Assembly (NCBI GenBank): GCA_007844125.1
Contig: CM017563.1
Location: forward strand, 35,649,421 to 35,713,420
DNA length: 64,000 bases
Source: Sinonovacula constricta
Lineage: Eukaryota; Mollusca; Bivalvia; Cardiida; Solecurtidae
Reading direction: 5' to 3'
Positions 24,981 through 37,400 of the stretch are shown in pieces; the first letter of the stretch is position 1, and each line of letters starts with the position of its first letter. Position numbers and translations under genes: made by a program. A model generated the notes under the pieces. The model was given only the letters and a program-made list of their open reading frames with translations, was not told the origin of the DNA and made no database searches.

Positions 24981-25350
24981 CAAGCCTTACTTGTTGATTC
25001 TTATACACATGTCTGAGTGCTATCTTCTCACTTTAAGCGCGTAACATTTTGTTACAAGCCTTACTTGTTGATTCTTATACACATGTCTGAGTGCTATCTT
25101 CTCACTTTAAGCGCGTAACATTTTGTTACAAACCTTACTTGTTGATTCTTAAACACATGTCTGAGTGCCATCTTCTCACTAAAAGCGCGTAACATTTTGT
25201 TACAAGCCTTACTTGTTGATTCTTATACACATGTCTAAGTGCTATTTTCTCACCTTTAGCGCGTAACACTTTGTTACAAGCCTTACTTGTTGATTCTTAT
25301 ACACATTTCTGAGTGCTAACTTCTCACTTTAAGCGCGAAACACTTTGTTG
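24981..25350 (+). repeat. 74-bp tandem array, five copies
   Basis: Units start at 24981, 25055, 25129, 25203 and 25277. Each holds CCTTACTTGTTGATTCTTA, ACACATGTCTGAGTGC, TTCTCACTTTAAGCGCG and the perfect hairpin GTAACATTTTGTTAC at the unit boundary. The first two units are nearly identical and the last two carry more changes. The last hairpin is degraded to ACACTTTGTTG. Confidence 0.97.
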
Positions 25351-25579
25351 TGTAAAAAAGGTTGTGTCCGGAACCTATAGTAAACTTATTTCAATAAATA
25401 ACACCAATGCCAAAAATGTTTGTGTTGATGTTGTTTTTATTTGTTTTTGAAAAACGTCGCATCGACCTATTATGATAAAAATATCCGGGTAGAACCGGAC
25501 CGGCATCGCAGATACGCTTAAGACCTTCTTACATTAAGCAGTTCATTACATTAAGTAACAGAAAGAGAAAACGCTAAAT

Positions 25580-26050
25580 GATGTTTTAACGCTGACACTT
25601 ACTGTTATGAAACAATGTCTTAAGGACCGCATAATAAGCGATTTTAATTAAAGAAATAATTAGCGCAGAGAGAATTCATTTTAAACAATTGCTTTAAATA
25701 AACACAATGTGAATAAACTGCATACTGCATAATTGATAGATGTGTCAACGACATTTTAACAACAAAAAGGTGAGATAGAAATAGTTTGGTATTCCAAACG
25801 CTGAAAACATTTTATGCAAGAACACGGAATTATAGCATGCAAAGGAAATTGTCACGCGACAGACTGTTCGAACGTAACTCAGGATGAGCTCGCACGCCAT
25901 GAAATTGTCTCAAATGGAGTTTTGCCAGGGAATAAGTCCGTCTTTTAGGAATTTAACAGTTTTCTGGCGTTATTGATGTAACAATTGCTTTTAAGTTATG
26001 TTTATTTGTTAGGTGCAATTACGATTGAAATCGGAACGGTTGTAAATGTT
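25580..26050 (+). repeat. Duplicated block D1
   Basis: Direct paralogue of D2 at 40975-41465. Shared: GATTTTAATT..AGAAATAATTAGCG/AGAAGTAATTAGCG, GTGAGATAGAAAT/GTGAGATGGAAAT, AAATTGTCACGCGA/AAGTTGTCACGCGA, CATGAAATTGTCTCA/CATTATGTTGTCTCA and GATTGAAATCGGAA/AGTTGAAATCGAAT. Identity by eye is about 65-70%. A minus-strand ATG frame (25745-25900, 51 codons, MACELILSYVRTVCRVTISF) has a paralogue in D2, but changes are not concentrated at third codon positions. Confidence 0.8.
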
Positions 26051-26707
26051 TACGTAATTCGAACACTTTTTACAAAGATGCCCTTTATAGAGTACACTGG
26101 TACAGGGTCTAAAGTGCAGTAAAGGACAATCGTACCATGCAATGATAAGTTTCCTCTGTAATATAGTTTTAATTGAATATAACATCTTTTGAATAAAATA
26201 AATCCAACAGTTTTCACATTTACATGAGATTAGAAACTGACAAAACCTAGATCGTATAGTAAATGCCTGTGAACATTACAAGTTTCACTCTAGATTGTCT
26301 GTTTATTTTGGCGAAACATTTTAAGTGTATATTTTAACACAAATTTTTAACTTTAACTAGCATAAGATGTTGGTTGGTATATGTTTGTGTTTACTTAAAA
26401 TTGTTTTCGAGTGTACTTCTGCTCAATCACTTGCATATTTCAGAAAGAATAAACTGTTTAAATTTACAAATAAAGTTGTTTGGCAAACAACAGCAATAAT
26501 AATGACGACGTCATAACAAAGAATGTACATAACCCAAGCAATGTAGCAAGAGTTTACAAATTATTAGTACAAACATCTATTTTATGTGGTGGATTTTTTA
26601 ATAATGAAGTTATAATGAACTATATTTCTAGCTCGTAGATAACATGCCTTCAAATATTAAAATTTCAAATATTTATAATCTTCTTTTATTTATTAGATTG
26701 TAGATTT
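26051..26707. other. AT-rich DNA, no gene seen
   Basis: No repeat or gene recognised. Confidence 0.5.
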
Positions 26708-26770
26708 TAATAACCGGGAGTTGAACCCTCGAACACACGCGGTGATGAGCTAAGGCATTGTAAGTCAATT
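26708..26770 (-). repeat. Family V fragment (V5)
   Basis: TAACCGGGAGTTGAACCCTC then ACACGCGGTGATGAGCTAAG and TGTAAGTCAA. It looks like a decayed minus-strand tRNA-like head, but no cloverleaf can be supported. Confidence 0.5.
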
Positions 26771-26959
26771 TCGTTTGCAATAAAATAGTAATAACGTTTC
26801 ACTTTGTATAAAGACTGAGAAATAAAACAGATTACTCTTGGAATTTATTTTATGTGTACAAAGTACGAAACCACTTGATGATTTAACAAATGCATCCGTA
26901 TTCTACTGGCAAAAAGATGTGGATAGATTTAAAACATTGTTTTTTTACTTCTTGCATAA

Positions 26960-27135
26960 TAAACATTAAGAGCATGTCCAAAATAAGGTAAGAAATAGAT
27001 CGTAAAGCCATATGCCTGATTGTGGCCAAGTACGGACATCAACGCTCATATGCAGTTTCACAGGATGAACTCATATTCATGAAGCGATAAAAAAAGGAAA
27101 TAGACACTTTAAACATTCCTTTGCTTAAGTACTAC
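26960..27135 (+). repeat. Low-copy block C1
   Basis: Aligns almost without gaps to C3 (35600-35720): GTAAGAAATAGATCGTAAAG, CTGATTGTGGCC, ACATCAACGCTCATATGCAG, TTTCACAGGATGA, TTCATGAAGCGATAAAAAAA and ACACTTTAAAC. The position that is ATG in C2-C4 is ACG here, and a TGA follows nine codons later, so this copy cannot start the small frame seen in C3 and C4. Confidence 0.75.
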
Positions 27136-29799
27136 ATACTTTTGAATATCCATACCATTATACTGAATTTAGATTTGAAGTCATTAAATATACATTGTTG
27201 TTTTAATCCTCAAAATTGGCTCTATAATTCTTGATGCAAACATAACATTACCATCTGATTGGATAAAAACGCTAGACAAACATTATATGAGAATTATGTC
27301 TTGTTAGTTTTGGCACAAAGTAGTCACGCTTCTTCGATAAGCTTCATGTTTTGGTGTTCTTGTTGCTGAAAAATACCAGACTTGACCTCAGTCTATCAAT
27401 TATTATCAGTCACTTTTGGATTTTTTTCTCTTCATTTCTCCAGTCGTGTCCTACATACGTGAGGAAACTTGAGCAGTTTACATAGCCTTTACGCGAGATC
27501 GCACAGCAGGTATAACTTCGGTATACCGTCTAACCTTTTGTATTCTATGCCAGATTAAGTATTAATATTCAGCTTGCATGCAATTTTTATGACATTGTTT
27601 CTTATAGACGCTTCTCAATAGTTACATTTTGTTATGCTGCTTTCTCTTTGTCATTTTATCTATTTCCTACTATAATTGGATATTCCCATCACATTGATCA
27701 TATAAATTTCCACTAAAGTAACATACTTTTTTATCGTATGACGTCATAACTGAGCTCTAATTTTAAGCCGTGGCTTGGACTCAAACCGAGTTTTTTCTTG
27801 ACTCAATTAAAACTGCTTTGTTATCCGTATAGGTAGTTATCTAATGCACTTAATGTACTTAATTTGTCCATTTATTAACCGTTTTCCTTAAAATTATAGA
27901 GCCATACCTCCATTGCTTATGTTCAAGCAATTTTAAAAAATAAGATGCCAGATCTTGGAAATAACCTTCTAGTGAAATGTTTTTGTTTGTGCACATCAAG
28001 AAAATTGAAACTTCTTTTTTCTCTTCAATCATCTCTGTTGAAAGCTGTTTGTTTAAATGGTTCCATATCGAGTCTTTGCCTCTATCCTGTGGAGAAACTC
28101 ACTGATCCTACTATACTGACAGTTATTTGTCATAAAACTGTCAATATTTCCGAGGATTGCAAAACGGCACATGAATCAGGTAGGCTCTATTTCATCGGCA
28201 CATATTGGTTTGAACTTTTCCTTGCGTCCATATTGATCCATGCATTGTTTCGTGACATGAAATAGGCTTGATGACAGCATGACGAAAAACTTTTGTTTAG
28301 CACTTAATTATATTATATGAAACGATGCATTTATCAGTATGTTTGATTTTAGAGCATGTGTGAAGTCTTATACTCAGATTATTTTTAAGTTATTCGTCTT
28401 TTTCTCTAACAACACATGGCGCAATAACATATGGCATGGTGAGTGTCGCAATTCACCAAATGAAAATAAGATGTCGGACATTATATTAAGGCTGTCTTGT
28501 CTTCTAATAAAATAATAAATATAATTGTGATTCCCTATTCGCGGACACAGCTTCATAACCAGTAATTCTACTCAAATTATATTTGAATAAAGACAATACT
28601 TGAATATGGAAAGAAGTTTAATATATATTTATTATTTTGATATATTATTTTATATTAATATTAAACTATCGTTCATATTTTGTAACTGAATCTATTGGCG
28701 AAAATCTTTCTTCAAGTATAATCAAATGCGGATTTAAAGATTTTAAGTTAAACGGTTACCTTTAACAGTTATTAAAAAGGATTTGAATTGTAAACATCAT
28801 TCACATCGGTCAGTTTGCAAAAGAGCCTCCTCTCAATAAAAATAATAAATGATTGCTGCATTTGTCGGACACAAAAGGTGATGGGATCGAGACACTTGAG
28901 TTTCATATGTGTACCATGCATGTATAAATCGCTTGATCGATATACCTATACTGGTTAAGCCACACACTGGTTTACTAAGAAGGTAACGGTGTTGTATTCT
29001 TGCGCGCAAAGATCATTAATAACTTCCTACAAATATTACGTAGATCTGCATAAAATATATCATTAAATATTTACATGTAGTCGTCACATATTAACATTTA
29101 AAACATGCCAAATACAGCAGGCGCTTCCAGTCTGTGTCTGAGATCGTACGTTCGCGTGAAAATCTGGTACAACTATGACAATTGTGTAAACAGAATATCT
29201 GATACGAATTGTCATTTAACACGACATTTATTAAACGAGTTCCGGAAAAGTTTTAGTAAGCGACCCTATGACGAGTTTTATAAATGTTTGTAACAAAATG
29301 ACAACGAGTGATAGATTCTTTTTATCCCATAATTTTAGCCGCCAATATACGATTTCACGCAGTTTTACCAATAATACTTGGTATGGTGGTTTGAGACAAT
29401 CTGCGTTATGATGACGTCGATGATTTCATCAATCAAAAATCTGTACTACACTAGTGTAATGTAAAACATATGCAATGTGTGTATTGAATGGAAAACAAGC
29501 GGAATTATGGGATAAAAACAACATTTAAGCCATTCTATGTGCCTCCGATTTCCGCTGTCTAAAGCGACACCGTCCGCAAACCTATTGACATTAGGATTGT
29601 CTCATAGATGCTAGTGTGGACTGAATTATATATATGCATTTTTTGTTACATTTTATAACTTACTAGATGTCAGTTCTGCAGGAAAGGCAACGTTTTTTCT
29701 ATCGATGACGCACATTAACTGAAATTATGAATGTCATTCAACGTAAGCACACTGATCTCAAAGTTTATACGAGATCCAAGTTGTACAGAGATGGATACT
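27136..29799. other. AT-rich DNA with weak exon-like frames
   Basis: No repeat family recognised. Two frames sit next to splice-like signals but have no paralogue and no known motif. 27945-28178 (plus) ends TAHES at ATCAGGTAGGC. 29105-29254 (plus) starts at a true ATG and contains LRSYVRVKIWYNYDNCVNRI before a GTAAGC. Both fit chance at this composition and are not called as genes. Confidence 0.3.
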
Positions 29800-29905
29800 T
29801 TATCGAACCTGAAGATAAGCAAAACCTGTAGCAGCCATGCACAAGGGATTCAATAACAGTGTTAAACACTAACGCCCGAAAGTTACAAGTCGACATAATA
29901 TAAAC
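29800..29905 (+). repeat. Family V fragment (V3)
   Basis: GCAGCCATGCACAAGGGATTCAATAACAGTG (first 20 bases shared loosely), AACACTAACGCCCGAAAGTT and ACAAGTCGACA. It resembles V1 and V4 (42165). Confidence 0.45.
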
Positions 29906-30429
29906 CAGTAAATGCAAATGAAATTAATTGGTACCACATCATTTCTCTAAATAAGTGGTAAAAGGTATTTTATATTTCAAAATTAGAGAGAATATCGTTG
30001 AACACATAAATGAGGAGGTTGTGGTGGGTACGACAATAAATAGTTCTTAATATCAAAATATAGATGATCTGGTAGAAGTGATCATTAAATACTTAAAACA
30101 TTAAACGAGTTGGATGAAATGGTAGGCAAGGAGACTGCTGAGTTTCGTATCGTTTCATTCAATAGGTTAACATTTCAGGATTTAATTCAGACGAATGTTG
30201 GATCCTGTTACCACAAAACAAATAACTTAAGTGTCTTTGTAAATTATATTTTAATTAAAAATTACAGTACGAGTATATATTAGGAAATGACGTCAAGTCA
30301 AGCAACATTCTACTCAATAACGAATTAGTAGTTATCAAAAATTATTAGTGGATGTTACTCTACAAATTAAAGGCATTAGAACACGGAATGTGGCCTTTTC
30401 TGGCTTCACACTTTGATCACAATGGGTGG

Positions 30430-30690
30430 TTAACGAGTTGGAGGAAGATAGTAGGGGTGGGGTGGGGTTAGCCGGCTGAACACAGCCTCAGGCTGCAGTC
30501 GTATCAAGAAAGGAGTGGCGATTCGGGCGTTACATTGGCAGCGTAGTAGGCCCATGTGCATCAAGTTTGGATACTTGTTAACGACCTCGCCCCCAATGAT
30601 AGATGTGTGTAATGAAGTAATTAAGTGTCCAACTGTGATATCCCAGCATGGTGTCACCTTTGGGGGGGGGACTCTACAGAAGGCCGTTAC
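30430..30690. other. GC-richer patch with frames on both strands
   Basis: Clearly richer in G+C than its surroundings, with a GGGGTGGGGTGGGG stretch, CCTCAGGCTGCAG and a run of nine G at 30661. A 75-codon minus-strand frame (30430-30657, starting at GTG) and a 74-codon plus-strand frame (30515-30739) overlap. Both being open is expected from composition. It could be the remnant of a mobile element or a foreign exon. Not identified. Confidence 0.4.
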
Positions 30691-30839
30691 ACAGAAGTAT
30701 TTAAGTATTTATATTTATTTTTCAGTAATTTATATTTGAGTTTTATCAAATTAATGTGTCAAATGAATAGTAACTGACAAATACCAAAGAAGAAATAGTG
30801 GCACTCTGCAGATCTAGTGAAGGATTGATCTAATGAAAG

Positions 30840-30895
30840 TAATTAGCCCGACCGGGACTCGAACACAACAGTTGTCGACACTAACCATGTTTTCG
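30840..30895 (-). repeat. tRNA-like B-box remnant (V6)
   Basis: CCCGACCGGGACTCGAACAC reads on the minus strand as a B-box-like GTTCGAGTCCCGGTCGGG. There is no A box in range, so this is a SINE remnant at most. Confidence 0.4.
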
Positions 30896-30954
30896 TTCAA
30901 TTAAGGGGTCTCATCTGTGTGTTTGGTGAAGAGAAAGTATTTTAAAACATCGCT

Positions 30955-31400
30955 GAAACTTTATTTTTCCGTGACCTTTAATGAAATTCTTAATCTTTGA
31001 CAAGGCAGAGCTTGGTTATCAGTATAGACCAGAAAACAATTTAAAGATTAATAATACTATTACAGGGCTGTTTGAAGTCTTGAAAATAACAAATGCCGTT
31101 GACTCATAGGTTTGTATCCAGTTGTACAAAACTCAGTTAAAGGAAGCCGCTTGAGGATTGAACAAAGATGCACTTGCTCTCTAGACGAATAACAGTTGAA
31201 GGGTCTGAATCATTGTTTTATCAGACCTTGTGTTATAAACTTAATGATGTCCCCAAAGAGAGTGAGGTAATAAACATAAAACCAGGCCACTGAGTCTGGA
31301 CAAGTATCAACATAAATGAGATTTACTGAACTTAAGAGGCGACCATCATTTACGAAGGTGCAGAGAGAGAGGAAAATATCCATTATCTAATTTGCATTGG
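30955..31400 (+). repeat. Low-copy block C2
   Basis: Matches C4 upstream (GCAGAGCTTGG with GCCGAGCTTGG; CAGACCTTGTGTTATAAAC with AAGACCTTGTGAAATAAAC) and C3 downstream (AATAAACATAAAACCAG, ATAAATG, ACCATCATTTACGAA). The frame that begins MGxCC in C3 and C4 is broken here by a 1-nt deletion soon after the ATG at 31316. A separate 43-codon frame from ATG at 30981 to TAG at 31110-31112 contains GLFEVLKITNAVDS. Confidence 0.75.
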
Positions 31401-31679
31401 GCAATACCTACTCTACTTCTAAGAAATCAAATAAAGTTACATAATATGTCCTATATAATAAACTCTAATGCGTGACACATATTCTCTAAAATACAACAAT
31501 TATTTGGTCCGAGCATTATATACTGTAAACGTCTAGTGGAAATGTTTATCTGTAATAGTTACAATGAAAGAGAATATAGCTTGTCAATAGATTTGACTGT
31601 CATTAAACAAGAAAATACGCTTTAAATAAGGTCAGAAATTAACTCCAAACAATTCATTTGGAATATGTAAATTAGAAAA

Positions 31680-31835
31680 GGTCCTTTCAAACTTTCCATA
31701 CATATTTACATCTAATCTACCTCTAGACAAAGGCAAACAGGGTAAATGTAAATGTGACAAAACACAGAGACGAGACATTACACACACAAAAAAACATCGG
31801 TTACCGCCTTGGAACGGTCAAAACTCAAGTCACTA
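31680..31835 (+). repeat. Short interspersed element X3 (truncated)
   Basis: GTCCTTTCAAAC..CTACCTCTAGACAAAGGCAA, ACACAGAGACGAGACATTAC, GGTTACCGCCTTGGAACGGT. It breaks off at the hairpin (CAAAACTCAAGTCAC), where only a corrupted stem remains. Confidence 0.8.
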
Positions 31836-33539
31836 TTACACATCTAATACCTTTACATACTATTAAATCATGATACTGTTTTACTGAGTCAGGCTTGGTG
31901 CTGTACTTTAGTAATCAAATTTCAATTCATAACTATTAAAACTATTTTAACCCATAGAAGTAAATGAAAAAGAATTTGTTGTTACAATGTTTATAAATAT
32001 ATTCAATATAATGTATGTTGTTTTAATTTAACGCTTTAATGTATATTTAAAAGGTAAAGGTTTTTTAGGCACACATGAAACTGTATTTGTTTGACATTTT
32101 TCGAAAACATTCAACATGACCAAGAAGAAAATACGTCACACAAAACAATACAAATAGGTATTTATTAGAGGGAGTATCATTGTATCGCTTGTTCAAGTTG
32201 TCTACTTTAATGCTTTGTTCTGAAATTTCATAAGGTTAACATTTCATTACTTGTCCTTAATTTCCAATCTATCTTTTTACATGTTTTAATATACACAAGG
32301 AATACATAAAAGTATTATCATATTTCGATGATATAAATGATTCGGTACATCTGTTCCTATATTGCAATTTCATTTGTGTGAACGAATGAATACTGCATCT
32401 GAATTACGTCGTATCTCTTCATATCGATAGATTAATAAACGTGCATCATATACAATAAAGCATTGAAGATAAATATGATAGATACGGTGGCATTTTTGTA
32501 ATGTTCGCTTCTAGCCTTGTTGTTCTATTAATTATTATTTTCTTTTATTCTTGGAGACATACTCACTCACGATGTCAACCATTTTAGATTGAAGAATCTG
32601 ATTTCTTTTTACACAAGCATAAAATTGTCTAATAACGTTATTATGAAAATGTTCATGTTTCTGCTTTATTTGTAATAGCGCCACTTCCACCTACTAGAAA
32701 ATGGACAGATTGCAAACATTTTTGGTCAAAGCTTCAGTTTTTATGTGTTTTCTTATTTATCGCATTACAGTTCATTTATAACTAAAGAAGCAGACGAACT
32801 TAAAATCAACACTGAAAAGTGCATTGAGTTCGTGTTTGGTAAAATTTGCACCTATTTTATAAAACAATTGTTGAACCACTTAATATTAGCTATCAACATC
32901 AGATTATATCATTATTTCAAAATATCATGTTGTCTTTAGGTTTAAAGAATCAAAAGCATAGCGACGCTTTTAACTGTTTTAGCCTCTTTTATCTCAACAA
33001 CCTATGGTCTTATGTGTAATATAAATACAACCACAAAAGGGCGAAATTCGCTTTGAATTGCAAACGGCCACTTCAAAAGTAAACGATACGAAAGCAGAAG
33101 TGGTCGTGACTTATTTTGTGTGATTTATTTTATCTTCTTTATTGTCGCATTTGTATCAGCTTACTAATGAGTTTTAATTTTTCATTGATTTTCAGTTTTG
33201 TCCTTAAGGCACCCTTTACTTTCTGTGTAGAATAATTTAAAATAGAAGACTTCAAATGATTAAATATGGTTGTTCATAATGCACTGACTGCCGCCAGGAA
33301 TTTTAATGACATTGTTCTGCACTTCATAAAACCTTTGACATTTTTGGTTTCCAATATCAGTAGCGCGTTATCACATTACTTTACGGATGCTTTATGATGC
33401 GATGTAATTAATATTCATTAGCAATCCTCCTTTTAATTACAACAGACAAATATAAAATGTAATTCAATGCATATGCATAAAATATGTTTTACTATAAAAA
33501 GCTTACATTGACCGCGGTCTTGCAAGGTAAATAATAAGA
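31836..33539. other. AT-rich DNA, no gene seen
   Basis: No gene or repeat supported. The frame at 32745-32939 has no recognisable motif. Confidence 0.5.
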
Positions 33540-33755
33540 TTTCCTATGATAATTACCACAAATATAAATTTATGAACTACCACTAGACCAAAGCACATGC
33601 AATTCAGTGTATATGTGATAAAACACTGAGACAGAACATTATGCACATAGAGAAAAAACAACGATTCCCACATTTGGATCGGTAAGTCAGACAAAAACCG
33701 CCTGGGGTGTCTAAACCTGGTTTGTAGAATGCTCCAAAAACCAACACTCGTCCGT
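33540..33755 (+). repeat. Short interspersed element X4
   Basis: TTCCTATGATAATTACCACA, ACTACCACTAGACCAAAGCA, ACACTGAGACAGAACATTAT, TGGATCGGTAAGTCAG..ACCGCCTGGGGTGTC, AACCTGGTTTGTAGAATGCT. The hairpin stem is largely lost, so the copy is old. The 63-codon minus-strand frame here is repeat-derived. Confidence 0.85.
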
Positions 33756-34764
33756 TCTAATTAAAAACATTTGACAGCGAAGACATACATGTATTAAAAA
33801 AGTCATGTCAAATTTCCTTTTCATTTAGATTTACTGTACATCATTTGTAGTTTTATGGGACTGACGTACAAAGTGCTGTATAAGTAATTCAACATTCCTT
33901 TTACAAGGGATCCAACAACAATATGAAGTACAACCGACTCAATATTTACCGTCGATAGAACGGTATTATTGACATATAGGTCATTGCTATATATTTATAC
34001 AGTTAGTATAAAGTATAAATAAAAAGTATAAGTTTACAATTTGAAATTGAAGAGACCACCGAAAAAATTGTTTCATTACACATAATTGTAGAATTCTTTT
34101 AAAGAAAATGGTTTTTTGTAACTGCAATGAAATCTAAGGCTATAAACTGCAACAGTGGAAATTCGAAACGTGAAAACATTATACAGAGTCAGAATAATAA
34201 AAATATAATCTTTTGAATTTAACATTTTAAACAACATTGCATATATTACTCTTATCTATAATTAATATTAAAATATTACCAACTTAATACATTAACTCAT
34301 AAATAAACTTGTTGTATGATAAACACAATTACTCGCAAATGGCTGTCATCAGATATCCATATAAGCCAATGTTTGTGGAATATTCGTCCATGCTGGCGTG
34401 AGGAATGTAGTACAATATTTGCAAATAAAACAGATACATAACAATAATGGTAGCAAAATGTCAAACTGGAGCAATATATGACACTAATCCAGTGATATAA
34501 TTGTTATGGAACTTCTCTTTTTCAAGGTTGTTACATGAACATGTATTGTCCTGTATCTCTGCACACTTACAGTTAAACATTGTTGCCTCATTTTATATAA
34601 GTTAAATAGTTGAACGAAAAAACTAAATTTGCATGCTATATTATATTTAAAATGAGTGCGCACACTTTCCAATAGGTTATATCTCTTTAAAAGTATATAT
34701 CGATAAATTTCATTGTTTTTTCATCCATTTCTTTATAGAAGTATACTCCTATAAAATTAGACAA

Positions 34765-34975
34765 GATCCTAAGAGAATTGCCAGAAATATTAAAATTTAG
34801 TTACCACTAGACAAAGGCACACAAAGTAAATGTGAAAGAGAAACACACACACTAAAACGAGACATTAAACACACAGACCAACAGCTCCCGCTTTTAAACA
34901 GCCAGTCGTCAAAAGGAATGACTGGGGTGCTTAAACCTGGTTTGTAGAGCGCTCCAACCTCGCAGATTTTCAGGC
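34765..34975 (+). repeat. Short interspersed element X5
   Basis: GATCCTAAGAGAATTGCC, TTACCACTAGACAAAGGCAC, ACTAAAACGAGACATTAAAC, then CAGCCAGTCGTC..GACTGGGGTGCTTAAACC and GGTTTGTAGAGCGCTCCAAC. It ends near CCTCGCAGATT. The hairpin sequence is partly changed. Confidence 0.88.
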
Positions 34976-35464
34976 AAACAGTGTAACAATGTCCAAAGTG
35001 AGATAACTAGCAGTATCCACCTGCATCTGTAGTTACAAACTGATTAAAGAATACTATTAACAAACAATATAACACTTATTATAATAAGCAATCAGCATAT
35101 GTACAATATGTACATGAGATAGACGCCTTAGCAACTAAACTGTTTCTAGAGAGAGAACTAGTTTGAATTAAAACAGTTTAAGCGAAAATATATCTGCTAA
35201 ACCCTTTCACTGCCATCAAGACAGGTTGACCCGCAAAATATTATGTATATCGCCAAACATTCCGTTTCGGAAATTCTCCAATATGTTAAATAATCCAGAA
35301 ATAGATTGACGTCACACTATATATATGTAGATACGTGGTTAAAACTACATATTGGAAATTTAGAGCCTAACAGTGAAAAAAATGCTTGCAAAACGTTTCG
35401 AAACATATGTCAACAATTGTCGACGTCATTGAGACATAATTGGCTTATTTGAGCTCGCCTTTTA

Positions 35465-35745
35465 GTGTTCTTTAAAGTATATATTATACATTGCCTGTAT
35501 ATACCTATATACTGAAAAATATTTGTCATAATTGTCATAGAAGCTTGTCATTTTTTCCTATCTTACGTATATTTTAAAACATAGCGAAGAAATAAACATA
35601 AAACCAGACGCATGATTTTGGCCTAACATCAAAATAAATGGGCAAATGCTGTTTCACAAAGGAGACTATCATTTATGAAATGCATAAAAAGACAATAAAC
35701 ACTTTGCTCAAATCCTCCCCAAAATGCCAAACACATTAGGCAAAT
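35465..35745 (+). repeat. Low-copy block C3 with MGxCC frame
   Basis: Left part matches C5 (CTTGTCATTTTTTCCTATC with CTTGTCATATTTTCTAGTC); middle AAGAAATAAACATAAAACCA matches C2. From ATG at 35638, just after an in-frame TAA, a 33-codon frame reads MGKCCFTKETIIYEMHKKTI and stops at TAG 35737-35739, where C4 has its splice-donor-like site. Met-Gly with following Cys is the form of a dual acylation signal, but the frame is very short. Confidence 0.7.
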
Positions 35746-35939
35746 CATTAAACTACTTCAACGGAATTGACTGAAACATCGCATAATAAGCGCAATGATA
35801 TATTCCTTATTTGTTTGTTTATTGGGTCTATCGTCCAACCAGCGGTATTTCAGTTATCTGGAGACGGTGTCCACTTGAGGCAGATATTATGTCGAGTTCA
35901 CTGTGTAAAGCATGCCGAGAATACTTGACATAGTACTAC

Positions 35940-36126
35940 ATCCATGTCGCCGTTATCCTGACATCAGGCCAACCAGTCGTGGAACTACCCTTATATTTGC
36001 TTGAGAGTTAGCATGGGGGTTATACCACTACCATTTTAACGACTTTTGTATGTCGCGTCCCGGGACTGAACGTGGGACCTCCCGTACCTGGAGCCGGCGC
36101 TCTACCGATTGCACTACCAGGTCCGA
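35940..36126 (-). repeat. tRNA-derived SINE, family W (W2, best copy)
   Basis: Read on the minus strand: CCTGGTAGTGCAATCGGTAG holds an A-box-like TAGTGCAATCGG. It is followed by GCGCCGGCTCCAGGTACGGG, a B-box-like ACGTTCAGTCCCGGG, the body AAAAGTCGTTAAAATGGTAG, and the tail AGGGTAGTTCCACGACTGGT. This is the most complete W copy. Two overlapping minus-strand frames (36020-36333) are repeat-derived. Confidence 0.9.
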
Positions 36127-36344
36127 TGTATTCTTTATGTGATAGGCAGAAATTAACACCTTTTTGCGCAGAAATTTCGAAAGAAAAGTTTCGTAATAGG
36201 CTTTTCCTGTTAGGCATCTTGGACTGACACAAGGTGCTACATGCTGTATATTTGAATATGAAAAATAATCTGACTGTTCTTCAACAAATAGGACAAAACA
36301 TGTGTCACGCTTGAGGTAAAAGCCATTGAACAATATGGGGTTCC

Positions 36345-36425
36345 GCCTTTAAACATGGTCGGAAATAAACATAAATCTTAAGAAATCAACATTGTTAAAC
36401 CAGCATAAATTACTTTCATTAACAG
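36345..36425 (+). repeat. Block C fragment (C6)
   Basis: GGTCGGAAATAAACATAAAT, AACCAGCATAAATTACTTTC and ATTAACAG match the DNA just right of the C4 frame (37905-37970: GTAAGAAATAAATATG, GGCATACCAACATAACTTTC). Confidence 0.6.
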
Positions 36426-37334
36426 CCCCTTATCATACAGCAGAAGGTTAAAACTTTTAACGCATCTTGAAAACGTGTGCGAAAATACACCCTCAGGAAG
36501 TAAGAAAAAAATCATTCTTCAGTAATCTATGTTTCATCGATAGTATGGTTACAAAATAAGAAGATGTTGGGACTGCTCTTTTATTGATGTGGCTTGTATT
36601 TTTTACACAAGACTGAAGCCTGTCTTTCTCTTTCTTAAAAGAAGCTGGAAAATGAAGACATTCCAAGGCGCCGCCTTTTTTGCGAGGAAAATCACATACT
36701 CGTCTCATATTGCAAGTTATGTTTATAGAATTCTTATCAGGATTGCACAATGGCATACTCGGGAACTGATGTTACTAATAGCAGATACAGTATCGTTTTG
36801 TAATATTTTCGTTCGAGCGTAGTGTTGTTTATAAACATTCATTTGCAATCATGTTTGATGCATAAATAAACATTTAAACTATCCATCTCTCATTGACATT
36901 GTTTTGAATGAATCGTTACAGTGACAAGGAACGTCAGTGTGACATGATGAAATGGAAATTGATCAGTTGTTTAATTCTTTTAACGACATGCTCTATAGGT
37001 ATCTTCTTTCTTGATTTTCCGTAACAAGATTCATTGTCCTTGTATGTTTATGTAAATATGCAGCTTACTCTTTCAGTATTTTCATACAACCATTTTAATG
37101 TCAAGCTAAGAGAAAATCCAAAATACACTATGATAAAAATTGAAATTGCAAAGATTTATTTCGTATTCAAATGCTTTACTTTCCTATAGTTCCAGTCAAT
37201 ACTATGACTTCTGTATATTTTAATCGTTGTTCCTTTTAACTTTAATGCAAATGATGTTTTTGTAAATCAGTTATTCTTCTGAAATAGTACTGTTTTCACT
37301 ATGTAAGCACTGGCGTGAACAGCTTATCGCACTA
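36426..37334. other. AT-rich DNA; unsupported 87-codon frame
   Basis: A minus-strand frame with a true ATG (36493-36756) contains CDFPRKKGGALECLHFPASF. It overlaps a plus-strand frame of similar length, has no paralogue in the window and no recognisable domain. It fits chance and is recorded only so that it can be tested. Confidence 0.2.
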
Positions 37335-37400
37335 TGTCATATGACCCTGACACCAGGCCGATCAGTCGCTCATATATCCTTATTTTCTTAGACTGTTTTA
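37335..37400 (-). repeat. Family W tail fragment (W3)
   Basis: GACCCTGACACCAGGCCGAT and CAGTCGCTCATATATCCTTA match the tail of W2 (ATCCTGACATCAGGCCAACC, AGTCGTGGAACTACCCTTAT). The head is absent. Confidence 0.7.

Noticed and set aside
36493..36756. 87-codon minus-strand ATG frame
   Set aside because: It overlaps a plus-strand frame of similar length, and has no paralogue and no motif. It is listed only as an untested possibility.
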